From Flavobacteriaceae bacterium (GTDB taxonomy: Bacteria; Bacteroidota; Bacteroidia; Flavobacteriales; Flavobacteriaceae): a DNA stretch of 64,000 bases. This document shows positions 8,538 through 18,082 of this stretch, piece by piece (positions within the stretch are counted from its first letter, which is position 1; each line of letters starts with the position of its first letter). Made by a program: the position numbers and the translations under genes. The notes beneath the pieces are model-generated. The model searched no databases. It saw only the letters and a program-made list of their open reading frames with translations, and was not told where the DNA came from. The stretch is taken from contig JANSXF010000001.1 of the NCBI GenBank assembly GCA_024743095.1, forward strand, positions 1 through 64,000. Reading direction: 5' to 3'.

Positions 8538-8849
8538 ATGAGCCAACAACCCTTGCCCGGGGCAAGTACAGTGTTGACAATGGGGATACTCTCCATTGTC
8601 CTCACTTTGGTATGCTGCGGACCATTTGGTGCTATTTTTAGCATCATTGGATTGGTAAAAGCTAAGACCGCGACCCAATTATACGAACAAAACCCAGGGA
8701 GTTATACGGATTATAGCAATGTGAAAACAGGCAAAATCCTCTCTTATGTAGGATTGGCATTGGCGCTCGTTTCTTTGGTATTTGTAATCCTCTACTTTGG
8801 GTTTATAATAGCGGCGATAACTACAGGTGAGTTGAGTGGCGAATTTTAA
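8538..8849 (+). CDS. CCC-motif-like membrane protein (second copy)
   Basis: A 103-residue paralogue of the previous protein: the same helix-loop-helix order, with VCCGPFGAIF replacing the CCC run by CC, then LVKAKTATQLYEQNPGSY and NVKTGKILSYVGLALAL. The shared NVKTG(R/K)IL segment makes the duplication clear. It ends in a 4-nt overlap with the convergent recQ gene. Unknown role; co-transcription with DUF2752 is inferred from spacing. Confidence 0.82.
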   Translation: MSQQPLPGASTVLTMGILSIVLTLVCCGPFGAIFSIIGLVKAKTATQLYEQNPGSYTDYSNVKTGKILSYVGLALALVSLVFVILYFGFIIAAITTGELSGEF

Positions 8850-11047
8850 TTCGCCACTTCACTTATAAATTTAAGGCGGTACAAACGGAGTTCTTCATCT
8901 TCGTAATCACCGTCAAATTCATCAATGGCAGCGGATATGGAATCGGTGTCGGCCTCCAAGAAATAATCGTGAATTTCTTCCTGTTGATCCTCATCCAGTA
9001 TTTCATCTATCCAATAACCAATGTTCAGCTTGGTTCCACTAAAGACAATCTGCTCCATTTCTTTAATAAGTTCCGGCAATTCCAACCCTTTGGCAGATGC
9101 AATATCATCCAAAGATAATTTTCTGTCCACGCTTTGGATCACATACAATTTTAAAGCGGAATTGGCGCCTGTGCTTTTTACCACAAGGTCGTCCGGCCGT
9201 ATAATATCATTTTCCTCTACATATTTAGAGATAAGCTCCACGAAGGCCTTCCCGTATTTTTTTGCCTTTCCTTCCCCAACCCCTTGAATATTGAGAAGCT
9301 CGTTCATGGTTATGGGATATTTTAAGGACATATCCTCCAATGAAGGGTCTTGAAAAACTACGAATGGGGGCACTTCACGTTTTTGTGCCTCTCTTTTCCG
9401 AAGGTCACGAAGCAATTTCAACAAATTCTCGTCCGCGACCCCTCCATTGGATTTTTCGGCGGTTATTATGTTTCCCGTATCGTCCTTTGAGTACACATGG
9501 TCCTTTGTCATCATAAACGACTCCGGATTCTCCAGATACGCTTTCCCTGATTCGGTCAGGTTTAAAATACCATAGCGTTCAATTTCTTTTTTCAGGAGTC
9601 CGGCCACCAAAGCCTGTCTGGTCAGTGCCATCCAAAACTCCTTGTCCTTATCCCTTCCTATTCCAAAAAAGCCTTTCTCATCGGTTTTGTGAGAGGATAT
9701 CATGGCATTGGTCTTCCCAACAAGCACCCTGACGATTTCTTTGGTCTTGAACTTTTCGTTGGTATCCCTCACAACGGTCAAAAGCTTTACCACATCTTCC
9801 TTGGCCTCTTCTTTAGGTTTGGGGTTTCTGGAGTTATCGTCCATATCCGCGCCCTCACCGTTCTCTTGATCAAAGTCCTCACCGAAGTAATGTAGTATAA
9901 ATTTTCTACGGGAAATGGACGTTTCTGCATAGGCTACGATTTCCTGTAAAAGTGCATTTCCAATCTCTTGCTCCGCAACGGGCTTTCCTGACATGAACTT
10001 TTCCAACTTTTCCACATCCTTGTATGCGTAATAGGCCAAACAATGTCCTTCCCCCCCATCTCTTCCTGCACGACCGGTCTCCTGATAATAACTTTCAATA
10101 CTTTTAGGAATATCGTGATGGATAACAAAACGCACATCGGGTTTATCTATCCCCATACCAAAAGCGATGGTGGCCACCACCACATCCACCTCCTCCATCA
10201 AGAACATATCCTGATACTTGGAACGGGTCTTGGCATCAAAACCTGCATGATACGGAACGGCACTCACTCCATTCACTTGGAGCACTTGGGCCAATTCTTC
10301 CACCCTTTTACGGCTCAGGCAATATATGATCCCTGATTTTCCCTGGTTTTGCTTTACAAAACGGATAATATCGGCGTCAACATCCTTGGTTTTGGGACGC
10401 ACCTCGTAAAACAAATTGGGCCGATTGAAGGACGCCTTAAAAACCTTGGCATCCGTCATGCCCAAATTTTTGATGATATCTTCCTGCACCTTGGGGGTCG
10501 CCGTCGCAGTAAGGCCAATAATGGGGATATTGTCCCCCAATCGGTTGATGATACCGCGAAGGTTCCGGTATTCGGGCCTAAAATCATGCCCCCATTCCGA
10601 AATACAGTGGGCTTCGTCCACAGCAACAAAAGAAAGTTTTACATTTTTGAGAAACTCAACATTTTCCTCCTTCGTCAATGATTCCGGTGCCACATAAAGC
10701 AACTTGGTCACGCCATTGGTAATATCTTCCTTTACCTGCCTTACCTCAGTTTTGGTCAAAGAGGAGTTCAATACATGTGCAATACCATGCTGCTCGGATA
10801 TACCGCGAATGGCGTCCACTTGGTTTTTCATCAAGGCAATTAAGGGGGATACCACTATGGCCGTTCCCTCTTTCATTATCGCAGGTAATTGATAGCACAG
10901 GGATTTACCGCCTCCTGTGGGCATGATCACAAACGTATCGTTATCACTAAGGATATTCTGGATCACACCTTCCTGTAATCCTTTGAACTTCGAGAAACCA
11001 AAATATTTTTTGAGCGAGGAATGTAAATCAGTATTCATTAGGCTCAT
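8846..11047 (-). CDS. recQ: ATP-dependent DNA helicase RecQ
   Basis: A 3'-5' DNA helicase for repair and recombination. It has the Walker A TGGGKSLCYQLP near residue 40, DEAH box (AVDEAHCISEWGHDFRP), motif III GLTATATP, motif VI with HHDIPKSIESYYQETGRAGRDG, and an HRDC domain near 530-600 (MNELLNIQGVGEGKAKKYG). The last 110 residues are the acidic-ended extension common in Bacteroidota RecQ. I do not see the four-Cys zinc site of the E. coli enzyme in the RecQ-C region. ATG 11047 is chosen; an in-frame TTG at 11062 and an ATG at 11038 are alternatives. Confidence 0.95.
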   Translation of the reverse strand: MSLMNTDLHSSLKKYFGFSKFKGLQEGVIQNILSDNDTFVIMPTGGGKSLCYQLPAIMKEGTAIVVSPLIALMKNQVDAIRGISEQHGIAHVLNSSLTKTEVRQVKEDITNGVTKLLYVAPESLTKEENVEFLKNVKLSFVAVDEAHCISEWGHDFRPEYRNLRGIINRLGDNIPIIGLTATATPKVQEDIIKNLGMTDAKVFKASFNRPNLFYEVRPKTKDVDADIIRFVKQNQGKSGIIYCLSRKRVEELAQVLQVNGVSAVPYHAGFDAKTRSKYQDMFLMEEVDVVVATIAFGMGIDKPDVRFVIHHDIPKSIESYYQETGRAGRDGGEGHCLAYYAYKDVEKLEKFMSGKPVAEQEIGNALLQEIVAYAETSISRRKFILHYFGEDFDQENGEGADMDDNSRNPKPKEEAKEDVVKLLTVVRDTNEKFKTKEIVRVLVGKTNAMISSHKTDEKGFFGIGRDKDKEFWMALTRQALVAGLLKKEIERYGILNLTESGKAYLENPESFMMTKDHVYSKDDTGNIITAEKSNGGVADENLLKLLRDLRKREAQKREVPPFVVFQDPSLEDMSLKYPITMNELLNIQGVGEGKAKKYGKAFVELISKYVEENDIIRPDDLVVKSTGANSALKLYVIQSVDRKLSLDDIASAKGLELPELIKEMEQIVFSGTKLNIGYWIDEILDEDQQEEIHDYFLEADTDSISAAIDEFDGDYEDEELRLYRLKFISEVAN

Positions 11048-11167
11048 TTCCGCATTTTTCAATTTATAACAAGCAGCCTAAAAGGCAGTTGAAGCTTTCA
11101 TTTTTACTTTTCTTATACAGAAGAATCTATTCTCACTTCCATAATAGTCTGTAAAAGATAGTTTGAT

Positions 11168-11175
11168 TAGTTTTG
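11168..11175 (+). promoter_or_regulatory. -7 box upstream of kdsD
   Basis: TAGTTTTG is an exact TAnnTTTG in the recQ-kdsD divergent gap, 67 nt before the kdsD start. No clear -33 TTG is visible. Confidence 0.4.
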
Positions 11176-11242
11176 TAATCTTAAAGATAAGATATTCTTT
11201 TAGGAATACAATCAGTTAATCGGTTTATTACTTTTTTATACT

Positions 11243-12208
11243 TTGAGCGACATTAAGTCAATTTTATCCATAGCAAAACGGACCCTTGAAATAGAAAGCA
11301 AGGCCGTAGCGAATCTGATCGATCTATTGGACGAACAATTTGCACACGCCGTACAACATATTTTAGGATCCAACGGGAGGGTCATAGTTTCCGGGGTCGG
11401 GAAAAGTGCCATTGTTGCTTCAAAAATTGTGGCAACATTGAACTCTACGGGAACTCCAGCCATTTTTATGCACGCTGCAGACGCCATACATGGGGACCTG
11501 GGCACCATCCAACAAAACGATGTGGTCATTTGTCTTTCCCAAAGCGGGAACACACCAGAGATCAAAGCTTTGCTTCCCTTGATAAAAGTAGGCAATCATA
11601 AACTTATAGGCATTACCGGAAACATGGATTCCGTATTGGCCAAACAGGCCGATTATATCTTGAACACCTATGTGGAAAAAGAGGCGTGCCCAAATAATTT
11701 AGCCCCTACAACAAGTACCTCGGCGCAAATGTCCATGGGTGATGCACTGGCAATCTGCCTATTGGAACTCAAAGGATTCAGTAGCTCGGATTTTGCCAAA
11801 TACCACCCCGGTGGCGCTTTGGGCAAGAAGCTATATTTGCGCGTTGCAGATATTGTGGCGAACAATCAAAAACCACAGGTCGATGTAAATGCCATGGTAA
11901 AAGATGTCATTGTAGAGATTTCCGAAAAAATGCTGGGCGTTACGGCCGTATTAGATCAAGGAAAGGTTGTTGGCATTGTAACCGATGGTGATATACGAAG
12001 AATGTTGAGCAAATACGATAATATTAGTGGACTTACCGCAAGGGACATTATGACTTCCAATCCAAAGACAATAGATGCGGATACCTTGGCCGTGAAGGCC
12101 TTAAAATTATTGCAGGAAAAGAGCATATCCCAATTATTGGCCTTTGACGGCGACAACTACGCGGGCGTGGTCCACATCCATAACCTTATAAACGAGGGAA
12201 TCCTATAA
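11243..12208 (+). CDS. kdsD: D-arabinose-5-phosphate isomerase
   Basis: Interconverts D-ribulose 5-phosphate and D-arabinose 5-phosphate, the first step to Kdo for LPS. The 321 residues give an N-terminal SIS domain (about 40-170; VSGVGKSAIVASK, LSQSGNTPEI), the KYHPGGALGKKL segment near 190, and two C-terminal CBS motifs (about 205-320). The start is a TTG; no ATG lies in a suitable place and the protein aligns from residue 1. Its stop overlaps the tatC ATG (TAATG), so they are co-translated. kpsF and gutQ are alternative names for the same family. Confidence 0.92.
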   Translation: MSDIKSILSIAKRTLEIESKAVANLIDLLDEQFAHAVQHILGSNGRVIVSGVGKSAIVASKIVATLNSTGTPAIFMHAADAIHGDLGTIQQNDVVICLSQSGNTPEIKALLPLIKVGNHKLIGITGNMDSVLAKQADYILNTYVEKEACPNNLAPTTSTSAQMSMGDALAICLLELKGFSSSDFAKYHPGGALGKKLYLRVADIVANNQKPQVDVNAMVKDVIVEISEKMLGVTAVLDQGKVVGIVTDGDIRRMLSKYDNISGLTARDIMTSNPKTIDADTLAVKALKLLQEKSISQLLAFDGDNYAGVVHIHNLINEGIL

Positions 12209-13050
12209 TGGCAAAAAAAGAGAAAAAAAATCCGGATGAAATGTCCTTTTTGGACCATTTGGAAGAGTTACGTTGGCATTTAATGCGTTCAACTTTAGTG
12301 GTTATCATTATAGCCTGTTTTGCTTTTATTTTTAAAAGCTTTATTTTTGATACGATATTGTTCGGCCCCAAGAACATGGACTTCCCCACCTATCAGCTAT
12401 TTTGCAACATTGGTAAGTTCTTCGGGGTAGATTCCGAATTTTGCGGGACAGAACTTCCCTTCACTATCCAAAATAGATTGATGTCGGGTCTGTTCTCCGC
12501 ACACATCTGGACCTCTATCTGGACCGGTGTAATCCTTGGTTTTCCTTATATTCTTTGGGAATTATGGCGATTTATCAGTCCTGGATTATATGAGAACGAA
12601 AGAAAACATTCTAGAGGCTTTATTATTACCGCCTCTGGATTATTCTTTCTTGGGGTACTGTTTGGCTATTATGTGGTAGCTCCACTATCCATTAACTTTT
12701 TGGGCTCGTATAATGTCAGTGATCAAGTTCACAATCAACCTGAACTTTCTTCTTATATAGGTACTGTACGTTCCTCCGTATTAGCCTGTGGAATCATGTT
12801 TGAATTACCCATTGTTATTTTCTTCTTGACCAAGGTTGGATTGGTAACCCCTGAAATCCTGAAAAAATACAGAAAAATAGCCTTGGTAATCATTTTGATA
12901 CTCTCCGCGATCATTACACCTCCGGACGTAACAAGCCAGATTATTGTATGTATACCCGTACTTGTATTGTATCAGGTCAGTATATTCATTTCCAAAATGG
13001 TGGTCAAAAAAGAAGCTAAAAAAGAGAAAGAAAGAAACAATGCCAAATAA
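12208..13050 (+). CDS. tatC: Sec-independent translocase subunit TatC
   Basis: Core receptor of the twin-arginine export system, which moves folded proteins across the inner membrane. The 280 residues contain the family N-terminus MSFLDHLEELRWHLMRS and six hydrophobic segments, with the conserved FPYILWELWRFISPGLYENE loop, and a charged Lys/Glu tail. A cysteine-containing insert (about 60-78) between helix 1 and helix 2 is a Bacteroidota feature. No tatA/B lies nearby. Confidence 0.95.
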   Translation: MAKKEKKNPDEMSFLDHLEELRWHLMRSTLVVIIIACFAFIFKSFIFDTILFGPKNMDFPTYQLFCNIGKFFGVDSEFCGTELPFTIQNRLMSGLFSAHIWTSIWTGVILGFPYILWELWRFISPGLYENERKHSRGFIITASGLFFLGVLFGYYVVAPLSINFLGSYNVSDQVHNQPELSSYIGTVRSSVLACGIMFELPIVIFFLTKVGLVTPEILKKYRKIALVIILILSAIITPPDVTSQIIVCIPVLVLYQVSIFISKMVVKKEAKKEKERNNAK

Positions 13051-13390
13051 CGTGGAAGAGTTCAATGCCTATCGTGCCAAGATGAACGATAAGCTGCTTG
13101 CCGAAAACAATAAACTCATCAAACGCATCTTTAATCTGGATACCAATGCCTACATGGCCGGTGCTTTGGATGTGAAGACCAAGGAACTGCTGGGATTGGT
13201 AGCTTCTGCCGTCCTTCGCTGTGATGATTGTGTGAAATATCATTTGGAAAGCTCCAAAAAAGCCGGCGCCAATAAGGAAGAGGTTATGGAAACCCTTGGC
13301 ATTGCAACCTTGGTGGGCGGTACCATTGTAGTCCCGCATTTAAGGCGTGCTTACGAATATTGGGAAGACCTAGAGGAAAATGAAGCCTAA
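13040..13390 (+). CDS. AhpD-like / carboxymuconolactone decarboxylase-family protein
   Basis: A 116-residue helical protein with the alkylhydroperoxidase signature RCDDCVKYH near residue 60: a Cys-x2-Cys pair followed by His. Members act as small redox enzymes or thiol reductants; the substrate here is unknown. ATG 13040 overlaps tatC by 11 nt, so translation is probably coupled. The neighbours tatC and lptB suggest housekeeping envelope transcription rather than an aromatic-degradation role, which is why I avoid the name decarboxylase. Confidence 0.88.
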   Translation: MPNNVEEFNAYRAKMNDKLLAENNKLIKRIFNLDTNAYMAGALDVKTKELLGLVASAVLRCDDCVKYHLESSKKAGANKEEVMETLGIATLVGGTIVVPHLRRAYEYWEDLEENEA

Positions 13391-13429
13391 AAAAATCCAA
13401 AAGACCATTCAGCAGACAAAGAATATGTT

Positions 13430-13437
13430 TAGTTTTG
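13430..13437 (+). promoter_or_regulatory. -7 box upstream of lptB
   Basis: TAGTTTTG, an exact TAnnTTTG, ends 10 nt before the lptB ATG. No TTG at -33. It could give lptB its own start apart from the tatC operon. Confidence 0.35.
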
Positions 13438-13447
13438 GCAAATTCCT

Positions 13448-14188
13448 ATGAAGCTACGCGCAGAAAATATCATGAAGGCCTACCGAGGCCGAAAGGTCGT
13501 TAAGGGGATTTCCTTGGAGGTAAACCAAGGGGAAATCGTCGGATTGCTAGGCCCAAATGGAGCCGGAAAGACCACATCTTTCTACATGATCGTTGGTTTG
13601 ATAAAACCCAATGGCGGGAATATCTATCTGGATGATATGAACATTACCAGTTTCCCCATGTACAAAAGGGCGCAGAACGGAATTGGATATTTAGCGCAAG
13701 AAGCATCTGTTTTTCGAAAATTGAGCATTGAGAAAAATATTCTGAGCGTGTTGCAACTCACTAACCTTAGTAAAAAGGAGCAACACATGAAAATGGAATC
13801 CTTAATCGACGAGTTTGGTCTGGGACATATCCGAAAAAACCGTGGTGACCTCCTCTCAGGAGGCGAACGCCGTAGAACCGAGATTGCCCGTGCCTTGGCC
13901 ACCGACCCAAAATTTATTCTGTTGGACGAGCCCTTTGCGGGGGTCGACCCCGTAGCGGTGGAGGACATTCAGCGTATCGTGGCCCAATTAAAAAACAAAA
14001 ACATCGGTATTTTGATTACCGACCACAACGTTCAGGAAACCTTGGCCATTACAGAGCGCTCCTATTTGATGTTCGAAGGTGGTATCCTAAAAGCAGGGGT
14101 GCCCGAAGAACTTGCAATGGACGAAATGGTTAGAAAAGTCTACTTGGGCCAAAACTTTGAGCTACGTAAAAAGAAGCTTGATTTTTAA
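13448..14188 (+). CDS. lptB: LPS export ABC transporter ATP-binding protein
   Basis: The ATPase that drives LptFG to extract LPS from the inner membrane. In 246 residues: Walker [10 protein letters not shown] (about 36-44), Q-loop, signature LLSGGERRR, Walker [14 protein letters not shown] and switch His in [10 protein letters not shown]. The run [13 protein letters not shown] after the Q-loop is typical of LptB and separates it from branched-chain amino-acid ATPases. Upstream kdsD supports an LPS context. It ends 2 nt from the convergent pssA. Confidence 0.94.
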   Translation: MKLRAENIMKAYRGRKVVKGISLEVNQGEIVGLLGPNGAGKTTSFYMIVGLIKPNGGNIYLDDMNITSFPMYKRAQNGIGYLAQEASVFRKLSIEKNILSVLQLTNLSKKEQHMKMESLIDEFGLGHIRKNRGDLLSGGERRRTEIARALATDPKFILLDEPFAGVDPVAVEDIQRIVAQLKNKNIGILITDHNVQETLAITERSYLMFEGGILKAGVPEELAMDEMVRKVYLGQNFELRKKKLDF

Positions 14189-14190
14189 AT

Positions 14191-14916
14191 CTATTTCTCC
14201 GAAGGCATCAACAAAGAAGCCAACACATAAAAAAGTATGATTACCGGTATCGCCAAAAAACGTAGCGTTAAAAGCAACACCAAGCTACCGATAATGAACA
14301 GGTAGCGAATACCGTTATCCTTAAAGTTCCAACTTTTAAATTTTAACGCAAATAGTTTTATCGGCGAATTCAACAAATACGAACTCAAAACCGTCAAAAC
14401 CACCAAAAACCATGGATTGAGGATGATATCACTCAATGTATCGTTGTTATGGTACAGGAGAATCATGGGCAACGATAGGATCAAAAGTGCATTTGCAGGC
14501 GTAGGAAGCCCTACAAAAGAAGATACTTGGTTCTCATCCACATTAAATTTGGCCAATCTGTAGGCCGAGGCCAAGGTAATGGCAAAACCGACAAAAGGCA
14601 ACAGTGTAATTTCTGCATCATGCCCAATAAAACCAAGATTCCAACCTCCCCGTTCGGCCATGCTCAATAACTGGAACATAACCACTCCAGGCACCAAACC
14701 ACTGGTAATCACATCGGCCAAAGAGTCCAACTGCACCCCTATTTCACTCTGTACACCAAGTAGTCTCGCTGCAAGACCATCAAAAAAGTCAAAGAAAATC
14801 CCGATAAATACAAAAAGGGCCGCCCATTCCAAATGATTGAGCACTGCAAATACCGTGGCAATACAACCGCTCAACACATTAAGCAGAGTTAAAAAATTGG
14901 GAATGTAGGACTTCAT
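14191..14916 (-). CDS. pssA: CDP-diacylglycerol-serine O-phosphatidyltransferase
   Basis: Makes phosphatidylserine, the precursor of phosphatidylethanolamine, from CDP-diacylglycerol and serine. The CDP-alcohol phosphotransferase motif is complete: FDGLAARLLG then GVQLDSLADV (residues about 48-72). About seven transmembrane segments fill the rest. ATG 14916 (MKSYIPNFLTLLN) is the conserved start; the 15 extra in-frame residues upstream are not. Length 241 is normal. Confidence 0.93.
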   Translation of the reverse strand: MKSYIPNFLTLLNVLSGCIATVFAVLNHLEWAALFVFIGIFFDFFDGLAARLLGVQSEIGVQLDSLADVITSGLVPGVVMFQLLSMAERGGWNLGFIGHDAEITLLPFVGFAITLASAYRLAKFNVDENQVSSFVGLPTPANALLILSLPMILLYHNNDTLSDIILNPWFLVVLTVLSSYLLNSPIKLFALKFKSWNFKDNGIRYLFIIGSLVLLLTLRFLAIPVIILFYVLASLLMPSEK

Positions 14917-15017
14917 GAAATTAGATTTCCGTAAAAATAAAGGAAAAATCAAACTGTACACAACGGATAGTAGGCCGAGTCGTTTTTATTCTGATATTTG
15001 TTCTGACAACAGAACAA

Positions 15018-16187
15018 ATGAGACGAAGGCTCCATCTATTATTTTTTTGCTTCATTATTGGGAAGTTCCTTTTTGCCCAAGCTCCACAACTCACGGAAAA
15101 TGCACAAGTAAGCCTGCTTACCTGTGCCGCAGGCGACGAATTGTACTATGCCTTTGGCCATAGCGCTTTTCGCGTGCAAGACCCGGCACTCGGAATAGAT
15201 GTGGTCTATAATTACGGGACTTTTGATTTTGATCAACCTAACTTCTACCTCAACTTCACCAAGGGCAGAATGATCTATTCTCTTTCCCGCAGAAGTTTTG
15301 AAGCTTTCCTCTATGAGTACGAATTGGAAAAAAGATGGGTAAAAGAGCAGATCTTGGACCTCAATCTGCAGCAACGCAATCAGCTCCTTGCCTTTTTTGA
15401 AGAAAACTATCTGCCCGAAAACAGGGACTACCTGTATGACCCGCTTTTGAACAATTGTTCCAGCATTACAGGCGATATTTTAAAAGAACAATTTGGGGAT
15501 GCCATTGTTTTTGATGGCTCCTATCTTGACAAGCAATACACCTTTCGGCAACTGGTACGCCAGTTTATGGCCGTTAATACATGGTCCATGTTCGGCATTG
15601 ATCTCGCCTTTGGTTCTCCTGTGGACAGAAAGGCAACGGTACAGGAACATATGTTTTTGCCCTACTATGCTATGGAACAACTAAGGCACACCTCCCTTAA
15701 CGGAAAGCCCTTGGTAAAAAGGGAGCGGACCATTTTGGACTACAGCGAACATCTTCAACAGAGCTTTTTCCCGCTCTCACCACTTTTTTGGTTTTTGATG
15801 TTGATGGCTTTCACGGCGATTATCACTTATTTTGATCACAAACACAAAACTCGTAGCCGCTGGCTGGACTTTTCGTTGCTATTTATATCGGGATTGGCAG
15901 GGACCTTTCTCTTTTTGCTCTGGGTGGCGGCGGACCACACGTCCACCCCATATAATTTTAATATTTTATGGGCATTTCCCACCAACGCGATTGTTGCTTT
16001 TGCCTTGGTTTTTCAAGATAACATACCTCAATGGGCTCCAAAATACTTGTGGGCGGCCCTAGGGGCAATGGGCATAGTGCTTTTGCTTTGGATACTCAAG
16101 GTTCAGATTTTTTCCCCTGTAGTTATTCCATTACTTTTGACGCTGGCCATTCGATACCTTTACATCATCAGGTATTCCAAATTATAG
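15018..16187 (+). CDS. DUF4105 membrane protein
   Basis: A 389-residue protein with a signal peptide (to about residue 20, FLFAQ), an exported domain (about 25-190) carrying the DUF4105 pattern LLTCAAGDELYYAFGHSAFRV, TKGRMIYSLSRR and LLNNCSSITGD, and four or five C-terminal transmembrane helices. The conserved His and Asn-Cys-Ser in the exported part look like a papain-like Cys/His site; this is inference. DUF4105 proteins are common and uncharacterised in Bacteroidota. Confidence 0.88.
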   Translation: MRRRLHLLFFCFIIGKFLFAQAPQLTENAQVSLLTCAAGDELYYAFGHSAFRVQDPALGIDVVYNYGTFDFDQPNFYLNFTKGRMIYSLSRRSFEAFLYEYELEKRWVKEQILDLNLQQRNQLLAFFEENYLPENRDYLYDPLLNNCSSITGDILKEQFGDAIVFDGSYLDKQYTFRQLVRQFMAVNTWSMFGIDLAFGSPVDRKATVQEHMFLPYYAMEQLRHTSLNGKPLVKRERTILDYSEHLQQSFFPLSPLFWFLMLMAFTAIITYFDHKHKTRSRWLDFSLLFISGLAGTFLFLLWVAADHTSTPYNFNILWAFPTNAIVAFALVFQDNIPQWAPKYLWAALGAMGIVLLLWILKVQIFSPVVIPLLLTLAIRYLYIIRYSKL

Positions 16188-16208
16188 GTCGGCCCACAAA
16201 CAACATCC

Positions 16209-18080
16209 ATGAACTTATTAACGGTCGAAAACATATCAAAATCGTATGGGGAGCTGGTGCTCTTCTCCGATATCTCCTTTGGAATCAATAAAGACCAAAA
16301 GATAGCCCTGATTGCCAAAAACGGAAGTGGCAAAACCTCCATTCTCAATATCATGTCGGGAAAGGACACCTCCGAAACCGGTCAGGTGACTACGCGCAAG
16401 GGCATCAAAATTTCCTTTTTGGAGCAGGAACCCAAACTCAATCCAAATTTGACCATTGAGGAAACCATTTTCACCACGGACAATGAAATCCTAAAAGTAA
16501 TTGCCAATTACGAAAGGGCCGTTGAGAACCCCGATAATACAGAGCAATACCAAAAAGCTTTCGAAGCCATGGAGCGCTTAAATGCCTGGGATTTTGAAAC
16601 GCAATACAAACAAATCCTTTTTCAGTTACAGCTCTCCAAACTCGATGCGAAGGTCAGCACATTATCTGGCGGACAAAAAAAGCGCTTGGCCTTGGCCAAT
16701 GCCCTGCTCAACAAACCTGATTTATTGATTCTCGACGAGCCCACCAACCACTTGGACCTTGAAATGATCGAGTGGCTGGAAGCATATTTTGCCAAAGAAA
16801 GCATAACGCTGTTCATGGTAACGCACGACCGCTACTTTTTGGATAGGGTCTGCAATGAGATTTTGGAGCTGGACGACAACCAATTGTACACATATAAAGG
16901 CAATTACTCGTACTATCTGAACGAAAAGGATGCCCGGATGGAACGGGAAGCCGTAGAGCAACAAAAGACCAAAATGCTCTACAAAAAGGAGTTGGATTGG
17001 ATGCGCAGGCAGCCCAAGGCACGTACCACGAAATCAAAATCCCGGATTGATGATTTTGCGGAGATAAAACAGCGTGCCCACAAACGCCGACAGGAGCACG
17101 AAGTACAACTAGAGCTCAACATGGAGCGCTTGGGCAGCAAAATTTTGGAGCTGCACAATATTTCAAAATCCTACGGGGATAAAACCATCTTGGACAAGTT
17201 TGACTATAACTTCAGCAAGGGGGAACGCGTGGGTATTATCGGGAAAAACGGAACGGGAAAGTCCACTTTTTTAAATATCATTACGCAACGGGAAGGTGTG
17301 GAAGGCGGAAAGGTCGTGGTTGGCGACACCATAAAATTTGGATACTACACCCAAAAGGGAATCCCGGATAAAGAAGGTCAAAAGGTTATTGATGTGATTC
17401 GCGAGTTCGGGGATTACATCCCCTTAAAAAAAGGTAGACAAATCTCCGCGCAACAACTTTTGGAGCGTTTTCTTTTCGACCGTAAAAAACAATACGATTT
17501 TGTTGAAAAATTGAGCGGCGGTGAGCGTAAACGACTGTATTTATGCACCGTGCTCATTCAAAACCCGAACTTCCTTATTCTGGATGAGCCTACCAACGAC
17601 TTGGATATCGTTACTTTAAATGTATTGGAAAGCTTCTTGTTGGATTTTCCCGGATGCTTGATCGTGGTCTCCCACGACCGTTATTTTATGGACAAAATCG
17701 TAGATCACTTATTTGTGTTCCGAGGAGAAGGTGTTATTGAAGATTTCCCTGGCAACTACTCGGATTATCGAGCATACGAGAGCAGCAAAGTAATAGAGGA
17801 GCGCGAAAACAAGACCACATCTTCAGAAAAAACGGAAAACAATTGGCGGGACACCAGCGGTGGCAAACTTTCCTATTCCGAGCAAAAGGAATACAAGCAG
17901 TTGGAGAAGGACATTCAAAAATTGGAAGAAAAGAAAGTAGTGCTCCAGAACAAGTTCACAGACCCAGAACTGGATGGGGACGAAATTGCCAACCTTTCCA
18001 TTGAACTTAAAGAAGTAACCGATGCAATCGAAGAAAAAACAGAACGCTGGTTCGAGCTTTCTTCCATTTTAGAAGGATAA
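16209..18080 (+). CDS. ABC-F family ATPase (Uup-type)
   Basis: A soluble protein with two ABC cassettes and no membrane domain, acting on ribosomes. Cassette 1 has AKNGSGKTS, LSGGQKKRLA, LLILDEPTNHLD and a helical linker (about 240-310, KARTTKSKSRIDDF); cassette 2 has GKNGTGKSTF, LSGGERKRLYL and FLILDEPTNDLD. A C-terminal coiled coil (about 555-620) with KLSYSEQKEYKQLE is the Uup/Etta-like tail. The 623-residue length and tail favour Uup. It may prevent transposon excision or aid stalled ribosomes, as known for relatives. Confidence 0.92.
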   Translation: MNLLTVENISKSYGELVLFSDISFGINKDQKIALIAKNGSGKTSILNIMSGKDTSETGQVTTRKGIKISFLEQEPKLNPNLTIEETIFTTDNEILKVIANYERAVENPDNTEQYQKAFEAMERLNAWDFETQYKQILFQLQLSKLDAKVSTLSGGQKKRLALANALLNKPDLLILDEPTNHLDLEMIEWLEAYFAKESITLFMVTHDRYFLDRVCNEILELDDNQLYTYKGNYSYYLNEKDARMEREAVEQQKTKMLYKKELDWMRRQPKARTTKSKSRIDDFAEIKQRAHKRRQEHEVQLELNMERLGSKILELHNISKSYGDKTILDKFDYNFSKGERVGIIGKNGTGKSTFLNIITQREGVEGGKVVVGDTIKFGYYTQKGIPDKEGQKVIDVIREFGDYIPLKKGRQISAQQLLERFLFDRKKQYDFVEKLSGGERKRLYLCTVLIQNPNFLILDEPTNDLDIVTLNVLESFLLDFPGCLIVVSHDRYFMDKIVDHLFVFRGEGVIEDFPGNYSDYRAYESSKVIEERENKTTSSEKTENNWRDTSGGKLSYSEQKEYKQLEKDIQKLEEKKVVLQNKFTDPELDGDEIANLSIELKEVTDAIEEKTERWFELSSILEG

Positions 18081-18082
18081 AA

